This document shows positions 17,731 through 27,800 of a stretch of 42,177 nt of DNA, in pieces. Each line of letters begins with the position of its first letter. The stretch's first letter is position 1. The translations under genes were made by a program, and so were the position numbers. This stretch comes from Bacteroidales bacterium UBA3630 (GTDB lineage: Bacteria > Bacteroidota > Bacteroidia > Bacteroidales > P3): the NCBI GenBank assembly GCA_002373995.1, contig DFLB01000008.1, positions 1 to 42,177 of the forward strand. Reading direction: 5' to 3'. A model generated the notes under the pieces. That model had not been told where the DNA came from and searched no databases. It was given only the letters and a program-made list of their open reading frames with translations.

Positions 17731-18015
17731 ATGACAAAGGCAGAAATCGTAGCTGAAATAGCTCAGAAAACCGGTATCGAGAAAGTTGCCATCCAGGCCA
17801 CCGTCGAAGAGTTTATGACCGTTATCAAAGAAAGCCTCTCTGAGGGCGAGAACGTCTACCTGCGTGGCTTCGGCAGCTTTATCGTCAAGAAGCGTGCTGA
17901 GAAGACTGGCCGTAACATCAGCAAGAACACCACCATCATTATCCCGGCCCATAACATCCCCGCTTTCAAGCCCGCCAAGACTTTCATGCAGGATGTGAAG
18001 AAGAAAGTCAAATAA
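17731..18015 (+). CDS. HU family DNA-binding protein
   Basis: A 94-residue HU/IHF fold: N-terminal helices MTKAEIVAEIAQKTGI and VEEFMTVIKESL, the saddle strands VYLRGFGSFIVKKRAEKTGRN, and the arm with Pro-Ala-His-Asn-Ile-Pro-Ala-Phe-Lys-Pro. It bends and compacts DNA as a dimer. HU, a 29-residue basic protein and RNase G follow one another here, an order I recall from other Bacteroidales. Whether it belongs to the HU or IHF side cannot be settled by eye. Confidence 0.95.
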   Translation: MTKAEIVAEIAQKTGIEKVAIQATVEEFMTVIKESLSEGENVYLRGFGSFIVKKRAEKTGRNISKNTTIIIPAHNIPAFKPAKTFMQDVKKKVK

Positions 18016-18037
18016 TCAACATAAAGCTTAAGTTACA

Positions 18038-18127
18038 ATGCCTAACGGAAAGAAACATAAACGCCACAAGATGTCTACGCACAAGCGTAAAAAACGCCTG
18101 CGCAAGAACAGACACAAGAAGAAATAA
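18038..18127 (+). CDS. 29-residue Lys/Arg-rich protein, AURKAIP1/COX24-like
   Basis: The ATG at 18038 opens a 29-codon frame beginning MPNGKKHKRHKMSTHK and ending RKNRHKKK; 20 of 29 residues are Lys, Arg or His. This matches a very conserved Bacteroidota miniprotein annotated as AURKAIP1/COX24 domain, a family that includes the mitochondrial ribosomal protein mS38. A ribosome-associated role is therefore likely but inferred. It lies 22 bp after HU and 62 bp before a strong terminator, so HU and this gene form one short unit. It is too short for most gene finders. Confidence 0.85.
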   Translation: MPNGKKHKRHKMSTHKRKKRLRKNRHKKK

Positions 18128-18189
18128 ACGCTGAGTTTATCCTGTTATTAGGGATAGGCAGAGGGTTTATCCTTCCCATCAATAAAACT

Positions 18190-18239
18190 AAAACAAATTA
18201 CAGACCTCCCTTATTGGGTAGGTGTGTGATTTGTTTTTT
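18190..18239 (+). terminator. Rho-independent terminator after HU and the miniprotein
   Basis: Arms AAAACAAAT...ACCTCCC and GGGTAGGT...ATTTGTTTT pair over about 20 bp with a few mismatches around a TTATT loop, ending in a run of six T. It separates the HU unit from the RNase G gene. Confidence 0.8.
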
Positions 18240-18378
18240 GCGCTTTTGAAAGTATGAGGTTCTTGTCTATACACAGAATGGTGGAGAATGGGATAGGATA
18301 GCGGAGCTGATACATCATGTATATGGTGGAATAGCAAGGCAGGATAATTCATAATATACTGTGAGAAAAAATACAAGT

Positions 18379-18416
18379 GAGATAATATTCAAGTGAGATA
18401 ATAAAGTGAGATAATA
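18379..18416. repeat. three 13-bp AAGTGAGATAATA-type repeats before rng
   Basis: AAGTGAGATAATA recurs three times (the first two spaced by an extra few bases) immediately before the GTG start of the RNase G gene. It could act on translation or transcription; nothing shows which. The remaining bases from 18240 to 18378 show no gene. Confidence 0.6.
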
Positions 18417-18426
18417 AAGAAAGTAA

Positions 18427-19980
18427 GTGGAAAAAGAGTTAATTATATCCAAGCAGGAGGATGGCGTGCAGATAGCCTTGACGGAGGACAAACGCTTGGT
18501 TGAGTTGCACAAGGAACAACCCGGAGGCCAATATGCCGTGGGTGATATATATTTTGGCAAGGTGAGGAAGATTATGCAGGGCCTTAACGCAGCTTTCATA
18601 GACGTTGGTGGCGACAAGGAAGGCTTCATGCATTATCTTGACCTTGGACCTGACTATAATTCGGTAGACAAGTATTTGCGGTTGGCGATGAATGGCGACA
18701 AGGGTGCCGCCACGCTTGCCAACTTTAAGATAGAACCCACGCTGGAGAAGGTGGGCAATTTCGGATCGGTGCTCAAGGTGGGACAGCCGATATTGGTGCA
18801 AGTCACCAAGGAACCCATTTCGACCAAGGGCCCCAAGGTGACGGGCGACATAAGCATTGCCGGCCACTACCTGGTGCTCACTCCATTCAGCAACAAGATT
18901 TCCATATCGCAGAAGATCAAAGGGTCGGAGGAGCGCAACAGGCTGCGGAGACTGATGCAAAGCATCAGACCGCAGAATTTCGGAGTCATTGTTCGCACTG
19001 TGGCAGAAGGGCGCAGCGTGGCCGAGCTTGATACCGACTTGCGCCAGTTGATGGACAGCTGGAAGCAGATGACGGAGAAGATGAAGCGTGTCAGTGCGCC
19101 ATGCAAGGTGCATGCCGAGCTGGATACTACCACGGCGCTGTTGCGCGATGTGCTCACGGATGATTTCAACAATATCTATGTCGATGATGCTGCGCTGTGC
19201 GAGGAGGTTCGCAATGCGGTCAAGCTGATGTCGCCCGGCAAGGAAGATATAGTGAAGCACTATAAGCTTGAGACGCCGATATTTGAGCAGTTTGGCGTGC
19301 AGCGTGACATACGCCGCATGTTTGGCCGCATTGTGACGATCCGTTCGGGTGTATACCTCTATATAGAGCACACGGAGGCTATGCATGTCATTGATGTCAA
19401 CAGCGGCAATCACATCAAGGCCGGCAGCGGGCAGGAGGACACTGCCTTGCAGGTGAATATAGAGAGCGGGCTGGAGATTGCGCGGCAGTTGCGGCTGCGC
19501 GATATGGGCGGCATCGTGATAGTGGACTTCATCGATATGGACAAGGCCGAGAACCGCAAGAAGCTTTTCGACGTGATGACAGAGGCTATGAAGGCTGACA
19601 AGGCACGGCACACGATATTGCCTCTGAGCAAGTTCGGCTTGATGCAGATTACGCGCCAGCGTGTGCGTCCGGCGATGGAGGTCGATGTGCAGGAGAAGTG
19701 CCCGATGTGCGACGGTACGGGCACGATTAAACAGAGTCTGGTGGTGGTGGACGAGATGGAGGCCAATATCAAGCACCTTGTCACGGCTCAGCGCGAGAAG
19801 CGCTTGGTGCTCATCACTCATCCGTACATCAATGCTTACCTGACCCGTGGCGGCCTGCGCAGCCTGAAGTGGCGGTGGATGAGAAAGTATCATGTCAGGC
19901 TCTCGTTAAAGCAGTCGGAGAAGTACGGATTGCTGGAATTCAGGTTCTTCCATGCCAATGGCGACGAGATACAGATGTAG
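18427..19980 (+). CDS. rng: ribonuclease G/E
   Basis: A 517-residue RNase E/G family protein with a GTG start at 18427, which fits the family N-terminus (EKELIISK). The S1 domain (DIYFGKVRKIMQGLNAAFIDVGGDKEGFMHY) is followed by the catalytic region, with Asp in IDVNSG and in VDFIDMD as metal ligands, and the Zn-link CPMCDGTG that joins protomers. It lacks the long E. coli RNase E tail, so it is RNase G-sized. It processes rRNA precursors and starts mRNA decay. The stop lies 29 nt inside the next gene. Confidence 0.96.
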   Translation: MEKELIISKQEDGVQIALTEDKRLVELHKEQPGGQYAVGDIYFGKVRKIMQGLNAAFIDVGGDKEGFMHYLDLGPDYNSVDKYLRLAMNGDKGAATLANFKIEPTLEKVGNFGSVLKVGQPILVQVTKEPISTKGPKVTGDISIAGHYLVLTPFSNKISISQKIKGSEERNRLRRLMQSIRPQNFGVIVRTVAEGRSVAELDTDLRQLMDSWKQMTEKMKRVSAPCKVHAELDTTTALLRDVLTDDFNNIYVDDAALCEEVRNAVKLMSPGKEDIVKHYKLETPIFEQFGVQRDIRRMFGRIVTIRSGVYLYIEHTEAMHVIDVNSGNHIKAGSGQEDTALQVNIESGLEIARQLRLRDMGGIVIVDFIDMDKAENRKKLFDVMTEAMKADKARHTILPLSKFGLMQITRQRVRPAMEVDVQEKCPMCDGTGTIKQSLVVVDEMEANIKHLVTAQREKRLVLITHPYINAYLTRGGLRSLKWRWMRKYHVRLSLKQSEKYGLLEFRFFHANGDEIQM

Positions 19981-20680
19981 TTTGGTGCTGGTGCTCCTGA
20001 TGCTGTGTGCGGCCGGGGTGCAGTCGCAGGTGCGCACGCGCGGTATCGATGTGTCTAAGTATCAGGGTAGTATCAATTGGACCAAGGTGGCGAAGGACAG
20101 TACGATCCGTTTCGTGTATATCAAGGCGACGGAGGGTACCTCCATCAAGGATCCAATGTACCGCAACAACATCACGAAGGCCAAGAAGGCCGGCCTGCTG
20201 GTGGGAAGCTATCACTTGTACAGCAGCAAGACCACGGCCTACCAGCAGATGGCCAATATCCGCTCTGTGGTCAGCAAGAAGGAGCAAGACCTGGTGCCGG
20301 TGCTCGACATCGAGGGGCACCACTCGGGGAGGCTGTATATGGAGCGTGTGGACAAGCTGCTTGAGCTGATGGAGCGCGAGTATGGCGTGAAGCCGATTAT
20401 CTACACTTCGGAGAAGTTGTACAAGACGCATTTCGCGACGAAGAAGTATGCCAAGTACCACATCTTCATCGCAAATTACAGGGGCTATCCCACCACGCGC
20501 TTTACGCTGTGGCAGTATACGGAGACCGGCCATTGCCCCGGTATCAGCGGCTATGTCGATTTTATCCGCATTCATCGCAACCACAGTCTGAGCGATATAC
20601 GTATGCCCAAGCCGAAGAAGAAGCCCGCCGCGGCGACGGCGACGGCTGGTGGCGAACAGGCGGCTGCGCCGAAGCAGTGA
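19952..20680 (+). CDS. GH25 lysozyme-like muramidase, exported
   Basis: A 242-residue protein with a signal peptide (residues 9-25) and a GH25 domain: GIDVSKYQG with Asp33, YIKATEG with Glu61, and the DxE pair Asp119-Ile-Glu121 (PVLDIEGHH), then FTLWQYTETG near the end of the barrel. GH25 enzymes cut the MurNAc-GlcNAc bond of peptidoglycan. A Lys/Pro then Ala/Thr/Gly-rich tail (after about 210) follows the domain. The gene starts within the last 29 nt of rng; a second ATG at 19958 is possible. A second member of this operon with rng is likely by overlap. Confidence 0.93.
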   Translation: MPMATRYRCSLVLVLLMLCAAGVQSQVRTRGIDVSKYQGSINWTKVAKDSTIRFVYIKATEGTSIKDPMYRNNITKAKKAGLLVGSYHLYSSKTTAYQQMANIRSVVSKKEQDLVPVLDIEGHHSGRLYMERVDKLLELMEREYGVKPIIYTSEKLYKTHFATKKYAKYHIFIANYRGYPTTRFTLWQYTETGHCPGISGYVDFIRIHRNHSLSDIRMPKPKKKPAAATATAGGEQAAAPKQ

Positions 20681-20765
20681 CGTTTGCAACGGGTTTATAA
20701 TGAGTGCTATACGCTGTGTGATGGGAGTAGGCATCGTGTAGTGGCCTGAATAATAGTTGGTTATA

Positions 20766-20860
20766 GCTTCTCGGTCCGGGGATGGTCCGGGGATGGTCCG
20801 ATGGTGGTCCGAGGATGGTCCGACAAAAGCCGGACGAACGGCGGAGCGGAGGCGGTGGCG
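20766..20860 (-). repeat. dispersed five-box hairpin element, copy 3
   Basis: On the reverse strand: head CACCGCCTCCGCTCCGCC, hairpin GTCCG-8 nt-CGGAC, five CGGACC boxes at 11-bp spacing, ending GAGAAG. It lies between the GH25 gene and kamD. Confidence 0.93.
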
Positions 20861-20898
20861 CGACGGGCTGCGTGCGCCAAGGTCGATGGCCGTCAGCG

Positions 20899-20937
20899 CC
20901 AGCCATCTGCCAGGCTGGTTTAATTCCGCCGGCGGAA
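20899..20937. terminator. two GC-rich palindromes between element copy 3 and the kamD promoter
   Basis: CCAGCC-8 nt-GGCTGG is followed by TTTAA, and then the perfect 14-bp palindrome TTCCGCCGGCGGAA. The first may end the rng-GH25 transcript; the second has no assigned role. The rest of 20681-21022 shows no gene. Confidence 0.4.
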
Positions 20938-21022
20938 AGTTTAAGCATCGGGTGGAAAGGTTCGCGGTCCGGCGGCGGAAGGGTAGTGGAGGTGTTTGAT
21001 TTGCTGTGATTTGGGTGCGATG

Positions 21023-21065
21023 TGCAAAAATATTTTTGCAGTATCGTGCTTTTTTTGTATTTTTG
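21023..21065 (+). promoter_or_regulatory. kamD promoter with an 18-bp palindrome over the -33 box
   Basis: TTTG (21035-21038), 19 bp, TATTTTTG (21058-21065) is a full match to the Bacteroidota promoter (TTTG, N19-21, TAnnTTTG). The -33 box is the right arm of the perfect palindrome TGCAAAAATATTTTTGCA (21023-21040). Such a site could be an operator, or a second -7 box on each strand. Confidence 0.7.
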
Positions 21066-21112
21066 CATTTTGTAACTATTGGTAATAACGATAAACTAAC
21101 AATACAACAGAA

Positions 21113-22669
21113 ATGCAGAAAAGTAAAGTAGGACTTGATTTTACCGAGGTTGAGCATGCGCGGTCGGTGGCGAGAAACATCGCCGGCCAGGTGCAGGATT
21201 TTGTGGAGGACTACACCACGGTGGCAGTGGAGCGCACGTTGTGCCGCTTCCTGGGTATCGATGGTGTGGACGAGAACGAGGTGCCGATGCCCAACGTGGT
21301 GGTTGATGAGCTGAAGAGCAAGGGTGTGCTCGGCGAGGGCGTGATGTTCTATGTGGGCAATGCAATGGTGGAGACGGGCATGACCCCCCAGCAGATTGCA
21401 GAGGCCATCAGCGCCGGGCGCTTGGATATCACGCAGTTGCCGATACACAGCAAGGCGGAAATCGACAAAGCCCTGGCGCCGGTCATCAACCAGACGGTGG
21501 AGAAGGTTCGCGGCAACCGCTTGCGCCGCGAGAAATACATCGAGACGATCGGTGAGGGCAGCAAGCCCTACCTGTACATCATCGTGGCGACAGGCAATAT
21601 CTACGAAGATGTGGTGCAGGCGCAGGCCGGCGCACGTCAGGGTGCTGACATCATCGCCGTGATACGCACCACGGGTCAGAGCCTGCTGGACTATGTGCCC
21701 TACGGCGCTACGACGGAGGGCTTCGGCGGCACGTTCGCCACGCAGGAGAACTTCCGCATCATGCGCAAGGCGCTGGACGAGGTCGGCGAGGAGGTGGGCC
21801 GATACATACGCCTCTGCAACTACTGCTCAGGCCTTTGCATGCCCGAGATTGCCGCCATGGGAGCCCTGGAAGGCCTCGACGTGATGCTCAACGACGCCCT
21901 CTACGGCATCCTGTTCCGCGACATCAATATGCAGCGCACGTTGATAGACCAGTATTTCAGCCGCATTATCAATGGTTTTGCGGGTGTGATTATCAATACC
22001 GGCGAGGATAACTACCTGACCACGGCCGATGCCTACGAGGAGGCCCACACGGTGCTGGCGAGCGATTTTATCAATGAACAGCTGGCATTCATGGCAGGCC
22101 TGCCGAGCGAGCAGCAGGGTCTGGGCCATGCCTTCGAGATGGATCCGATGCTGGAGAACGGTTTCCTGTATGAGCTGGCACAGGCACAGATGCTGCGTGA
22201 GATCTTCCCCAATGCACCGCTGAAGTATATGCCCCCGACCAAGTTTATGACGGGCAATATCTTCCGTGGCCATATCCAGGACGCACTGTTCAACATCATT
22301 GGCCAGTGGACGCACCAGGGATTGCAACTGCTGGGTATGCCGACGGAGGCCATCCACACGCCCTTCATGAGCGACCGCTACCTGAGCATCGAGAACGCGA
22401 AGTATATCTTCAACAACATGAAGGATATAGGCGAAGAAGTGGAGTTCAAAGAAGGTGGCATCATCATGAGCCGCGCGCAGAAGGTGCTGCACGACGCCAC
22501 CAAGCTGCTGGAAGCCATGGAGAGCGAAGGCCTGTTCACGGCGCTGGAGAAGGGTATCTTTGCCAACGTGAAGCGTCCGAAGAACGGCGGCAAGGGACTT
22601 GACGGCGTTACCCTGAAGGGCGAGCACTACTTTAACCCGTTTGTTGAACTGATGAAAGGAAAGAAATAG
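21113..22669 (+). CDS. kamD: lysine 5,6-aminomutase alpha subunit
   Basis: The 518-residue protein matches KamD in length and pattern (KVGLDFTEVEHARSVARNIA at the N-terminus, YLYIIVATGNIYEDVVQAQAGARQGADIIAVIRTTGQSLLDYVP, GTFATQENFRIMRKAL, CNYCSGLCMPEIAAMGALEGLDVMLNDALYG). With KamE it makes the adenosylcobalamin- and PLP-dependent enzyme that moves an amino group of beta-lysine or D-lysine to the next carbon during lysine fermentation. The start follows a strong promoter by 47 bp. The last codons (KGKK-stop) form the beginning of a 50-bp duplicated unit shared with the kamE leader. Confidence 0.95.
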   Translation: MQKSKVGLDFTEVEHARSVARNIAGQVQDFVEDYTTVAVERTLCRFLGIDGVDENEVPMPNVVVDELKSKGVLGEGVMFYVGNAMVETGMTPQQIAEAISAGRLDITQLPIHSKAEIDKALAPVINQTVEKVRGNRLRREKYIETIGEGSKPYLYIIVATGNIYEDVVQAQAGARQGADIIAVIRTTGQSLLDYVPYGATTEGFGGTFATQENFRIMRKALDEVGEEVGRYIRLCNYCSGLCMPEIAAMGALEGLDVMLNDALYGILFRDINMQRTLIDQYFSRIINGFAGVIINTGEDNYLTTADAYEEAHTVLASDFINEQLAFMAGLPSEQQGLGHAFEMDPMLENGFLYELAQAQMLREIFPNAPLKYMPPTKFMTGNIFRGHIQDALFNIIGQWTHQGLQLLGMPTEAIHTPFMSDRYLSIENAKYIFNNMKDIGEEVEFKEGGIIMSRAQKVLHDATKLLEAMESEGLFTALEKGIFANVKRPKNGGKGLDGVTLKGEHYFNPFVELMKGKK

Positions 22670-22769
22670 GGTGTCGGCTCAGCCGACAACCCTTCATTCA
22701 AGGGAAAGGAAAGAAATAGGGTGTCGGCTCAGCCGACAACCCTTCATTCAAAGGAAAGGAAAGAAATAA
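22654..22769 (+). repeat. tandem 50-bp hairpin units between kamD and kamE
   Basis: Two exact-looking 50-bp units (22654-22703, 22704-22753) plus a partial third (to 22769). Each unit holds GAAAGGAAAGAAATA and a hairpin, TGTCGGC-TCA-GCCGACA, extended by GGG/CCC pairs around one bulge. The first unit includes the kamD stop; the partial third forms the purine-rich leader just before the kamE ATG. The stems lack a T-run, so processing or mRNA stabilising seems more likely than termination. Confidence 0.9.
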
Positions 22770-22772
22770 GCT

Positions 22773-23561
22773 ATGAGCGAAGGATTGTATTCGATGGAGG
22801 CTAAGGATTACGACAAAACCCTTGACCTTACCAAGATAAAGCCCTACGGGGACACGATGAACGACGGCAAGGTGCAGCTGAGCTTCACGCTGCCGGTGCC
22901 GGCAGGCGCGGAGGCTGAAGAGGCCGCCAAGCAGCTGCTGAAGAAGATGGGCTTCGAGAACCCGCTGGTGGTGTACCAGAAGGAGTTGACCGAAGGGTTC
23001 TGCTTCATGAACTGCTATGGCTCACTGACCCACACCGTGGACTATACCAACATCCACGTTCCCAAGGTGGAGAGCACCACGATGGAGATGAAGGAATGCG
23101 ACGAGTATATCCGCGAGCATATCGGTCGCAAGATAGTGTGTGTAGGTGCATCGACAGGAACCGATGCCCACACGGTCGGCATCGACGCCATCATGAACAT
23201 GAAGGGCTACGCCGGACATTACGGTCTGGAACGCTACGACATGATCGACGCCTATAACCTTGGCAGCCAAGTGCCTAACGACGAGTTCATCGCCAAAGCC
23301 ATCGAGCTGCATGCCGATGCACTGCTTGTCAGCCAGACGGTTACACAGAAGGACGTGCACATCAAGAATATGACCGAGCTGGTCGAGATGCTCGAAGCCG
23401 AGGGTCTGCGCGACAAGGTGATTCTCATCTGCGGCGGTCCGCGTATCAGCCATGAACTGGCCAAGGAGTTGGGCTACGATGCCGGCTTTGGTGCCAATAC
23501 CTACGCTGACGACGTGGCTTCGTTTGTGGCGCAGGAGATGGTCAACAGAGGATGGAAATAA
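22773..23561 (+). CDS. kamE: lysine 5,6-aminomutase beta subunit
   Basis: A 262-residue KamE. The cobalamin-binding motif Asp131-Ala-His133-x-x-Gly is present (GTDAHTVGID), with the later SQT and CGGPR elements of the Rossmann-like B12 domain. Lys144 (MNMKGYAG) falls at the number of the PLP-binding lysine of the Clostridium sticklandii enzyme, and His133 at that of its cobalt ligand. Residues 1-100 form the subunit's dimerising N-domain. It follows kamD after a duplicated hairpin leader and precedes the CoA-transferase gene by 23 bp. Confidence 0.96.
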   Translation: MSEGLYSMEAKDYDKTLDLTKIKPYGDTMNDGKVQLSFTLPVPAGAEAEEAAKQLLKKMGFENPLVVYQKELTEGFCFMNCYGSLTHTVDYTNIHVPKVESTTMEMKECDEYIREHIGRKIVCVGASTGTDAHTVGIDAIMNMKGYAGHYGLERYDMIDAYNLGSQVPNDEFIAKAIELHADALLVSQTVTQKDVHIKNMTELVEMLEAEGLRDKVILICGGPRISHELAKELGYDAGFGANTYADDVASFVAQEMVNRGWK

Positions 23562-23584
23562 ATAACTAAAAAACTATACAAACA

Positions 23585-24244
<660 letters not shown>

Positions 24245-24253
24245 TAGAAAGAT

Positions 24254-24862
24254 ATGAAAAAGATAGTTGTTGCTATCATCGCCATGACGGTTCTATGTGG
24301 TGTTGCGCAAGCGCAGCGCCACATAGAGTTCCGGTGGCATGGTGTTTATCTCACCGGCAACTTGTCTTATGGCGCCAACCTGAACCGGACAGTGGAGGAG
24401 GGGGGCGTTGTCGGGGACACGCTGTCGGCATTTATGCCCACCTTTACGGCAGGTTACCAGTTCAGAAAAGAGGCTGGTGTGGGGTTGGGTTTTAGCTATG
24501 TGGCAGACCCGACGGGAGCCTACACGCAGTTGCCTGTTTTTGTTGAACTACGGAGCCACTATATGCGTTCCCGTCTGACTCCGTACACCGCTTTGCAGGT
24601 GGGATACACGATACCGCTGGGAATGTCCTCGGCACCAAATCCCGTGAGCAACAAAATTGAGGAAGGCGGCTTGTATTTTGGAATAGAGGTTGGTGGGCGA
24701 TATGCCATCAGCCGTTCAACAGCCGTGGGGGTACATGCTATGTATCGCCTGCTGCAATCCAACGTGTTGCAGCGTAGCGACATCAATGGCACGCCCATGT
24801 TGGCGACACCGGTGGTGCTGCATGTAGTAGGCGGTGGTGTGTCGTTCTATTTTGGAAACTGA
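24254..24862 (+). CDS. small outer-membrane beta-barrel protein
   Basis: A 202-residue protein with signal peptide (ending VAQAQ) and alternating strands ending in VSFYFGN, the terminal Phe pattern of outer-membrane barrels. It is the size of OmpW/OmpX-like eight-strand proteins, but I do not recognise a named family. It begins 9 bp after the CoA-transferase stop and ends 7 bp before the GH2-like gene, so it may be part of one long transcript from kamD on. Role unknown. Confidence 0.75.
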   Translation: MKKIVVAIIAMTVLCGVAQAQRHIEFRWHGVYLTGNLSYGANLNRTVEEGGVVGDTLSAFMPTFTAGYQFRKEAGVGLGFSYVADPTGAYTQLPVFVELRSHYMRSRLTPYTALQVGYTIPLGMSSAPNPVSNKIEEGGLYFGIEVGGRYAISRSTAVGVHAMYRLLQSNVLQRSDINGTPMLATPVVLHVVGGGVSFYFGN

Positions 24863-24869
24863 CAGGACG

Positions 24870-27800
24870 ATGAGGAAAGTCCTGGTTGTCCTTGCTTTGG
24901 TAAGTTTGTGGCCGCTGGCTGTCGTTGCCCAGCAGCCAATGGTGGCACGGGCCAATGTTATACCCTACTATGACGAAGCGGGCATAGAGAAGAATGCCTA
25001 CCGCGAGTCCCCTTATTATCAGGAGCTGGCAGGCAGCTGGAAGCAAAGGCAGACAGATTCATCCATTATTTACAACCGGCAAATCAATGCCGAGAAGAAT
25101 TGGAAAGACTATCAGGTCTTTCTGAATGTGCGCTGTGGACGAGCGGTACGTGTCTTACTTAATGGTAAGGAAGTGGGCTACGGTGCCGACTCGCGACATT
25201 GGAACGAATTCCTGCTCAACGGCTTATTGAAATATGGGAAAAGCAATGAGTTGAGCATTGAGGCCATGAGACAGAGCAAGGAGGCTCTGCTTGAAGATAC
25301 AACGCTACGGGTGGGTCTGAATGGTACGCCATATTTAATCTTCAAGAGCGACCCTAATATTTTGGATATGACCATCCAGGCCGACTATGATGCCGCCACA
25401 GCATCTGGTACCCTGTCCCTTTCCACGATGGTCTATTGTGGAAAGCGCAAGGGAAAGTACTATGTCGAGGCTGAGATATGGACACCTCAGGGCAGGGAGC
25501 ATGACCGGCTGGGTAGATGGGTGGTTTTCAATGGCAAAAGCGAAGAACAGGTTGACCTCGTGCGCAGTTGGTCAGGTGTTGAGCCCTGGAATGCCGAAAT
25601 GCCGTCGTTATACACCCTTGTGGTACGCCTGCGCAACGATAAGATGGAAGAAGAGGAGACGGTGGGTCATCGTTTTGGCTTCCGCAGTGTAAGTGTGAAA
25701 GACGGGGAGCTTTTGCTTAATGGTAAAGCCATCACTATCAAAGGTGTAACCTACGGGATAGAACACACGGAGGGTCATGCCTCCCGCGAGCAGATGAAAC
25801 GCGATGTGCTGGCCATGAAACGAAGCAACATCAACGCCGTGCGTACCAGTCGTTTCTCGCCGATGGACCCTTATTTCTATGAGCTTTGCGACCAATATGG
25901 TCTCTATGTGGTAGCCGATGCCAACCTGATGCCATACTCGGAACAGCACCGGGCTGTGGCAACAGAACAGGAGTTTGTTCCGCTGTTCCAGCAACGCGTG
26001 GAGCACCTGCATGGCAGGTACAAGAACCATACGAGTATCATTCTGTGGTCGCTTGGCAATTCGAAAGACAACGGGGGCTGCATGACCGCGGCCTACAAAT
26101 GGTTGAAGGCACTGGACAAAACCCGCCCTATCGTCTTCTCTGGCGCTGGATACGGGGAGGCAACCGACATCATCGCTCCATCGTACCCTGGCGTTAAAAT
26201 GCTCAAACAGATGGTGTCCAAGCAGGGAGACCGTCCTTGCTTGATGCTTGCCGCCGTCGATTCGTCTTCCTTCTCTGATTTCGACACCCTTTGGCGGCTG
26301 GTCGAAAACACTCACCAGTTGCAGGGAGGCTTTGTCGATGTTTGGCCGCTGGCAGCCACAATGAGAGCTGATCTGAAATATCTCTTCAGCCCCTTCGATG
26401 TCAGGCTCTCGAAAACGATGCCCGACGAGGGCGAATTCATTGTCTCCAATCGATACGATTTCTCCACTTTTGCAGGCAATTCATTAGAATACAATATATA
26501 TACCAACCTCCAATCGGGCATCTCCGGCGGTGAACTGCCGGTGGCGGTTCGCCCGGGTGAGAGCGAGAAGGTGCGTATGATGATACCTCATGTCGACCTT
26601 CAGCCGGGCGAGGAACTGTTCATCAGGTTTGATATGGAAGCGCGCCGTTCGGCCCTCAAGTCCTGGCAGACGGCTAACGACATGCGGCTGGGCACGGTCG
26701 TATTCCCATTGCAGCAAAAACACCGTTTCCTGAAACCGTCAATTAATACCGCCAACGCGCTCATAGACATAGAGAAAGACACCATCGTCCCTCCGCAGTT
26801 GCTCTTCGCAGGCCATGAAGACTGGTCGCCATCGGTCATCGACCGTTTGGAACGCCGACCGGACAAGTATGCGCGGTGTGTCGATTACATGGTCAAATAC
26901 ACTGCCCCTGACGGCACTGCAATGTGCGAGGTGAGGTGCACCCATACTCGCTTTGCCACAGGCGACGAGGTGGTTGACTATATCGTTTCGGCCAACGACC
27001 GGCTCATGGCCGGCAAGTTGCGTCCGATGGTCCTCCTGCGTTCGGCGGGCGACAGCATCACTTGGTTCGGCCTCGACCGCGAGGTGGCCTTCGCGGGGCG
27101 CAATTCGGGCTTGGTGGGAACCTACACCAGGACTACTGCAGATAGTGTGGCCCGTAAGCAGGTCCGCTGGTGTGCCACCCACAGGGAGGGGCGCGGCCTC
27201 TATGCCGAGGTGCTTGGCGAGCGGTTCGAGATGGTGGATGATGGAGTCTGGCTCAGGCTTTATCCGCAATCGCACAATCACTTCCGGCTTCACCTTCACC
27301 CATACAACCACCAGAACCCGTCTTCTTTCTATGGTCACGATTTCCCGCAGGTGATGTCGGGAATGTTGCAACCGCCAACCATCAAAGCATCAGAGGCCCG
27401 CTTCTCGCAGCCCCTGTCGGTTACCATCTCGACCACCGAAAAGGGACAGATACGCTACACGCTCGATGGCAGCGAGCCCTCCGAAGCGTCAGCCCTCTAC
27501 GAACGGCCCATCTTGCTGACATCCACGGCGGTAGTCAAGGCGCGCGTCTTCGCCAAAGACACCCCGCCGTCCTTTACCGCAACCCGCAAGTTCAACTACG
27601 ACTACATCGTAAAGACAGACCTCTCGCGCAAGCCCAACACGCCATACAACATCGGAACCGACACCCTCCTCTTCGACGGACAGAAAGGCAGCGCCGAAGA
27701 CCTGATGCATGGATGGCTCGGCTTCTCCGGCGGCGATATGCAGATCACCATCCATCTGGCCAAACCGATAGATGTCGAAAGCCTGACATTGCGTTTCGCC

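Noticed and set aside
18439..21448. Long reverse open frames opposite rng, the GH25 gene and kamD
   Set aside because: His/Leu/Arg-rich shadows that run across intergenic DNA and the repeat element.
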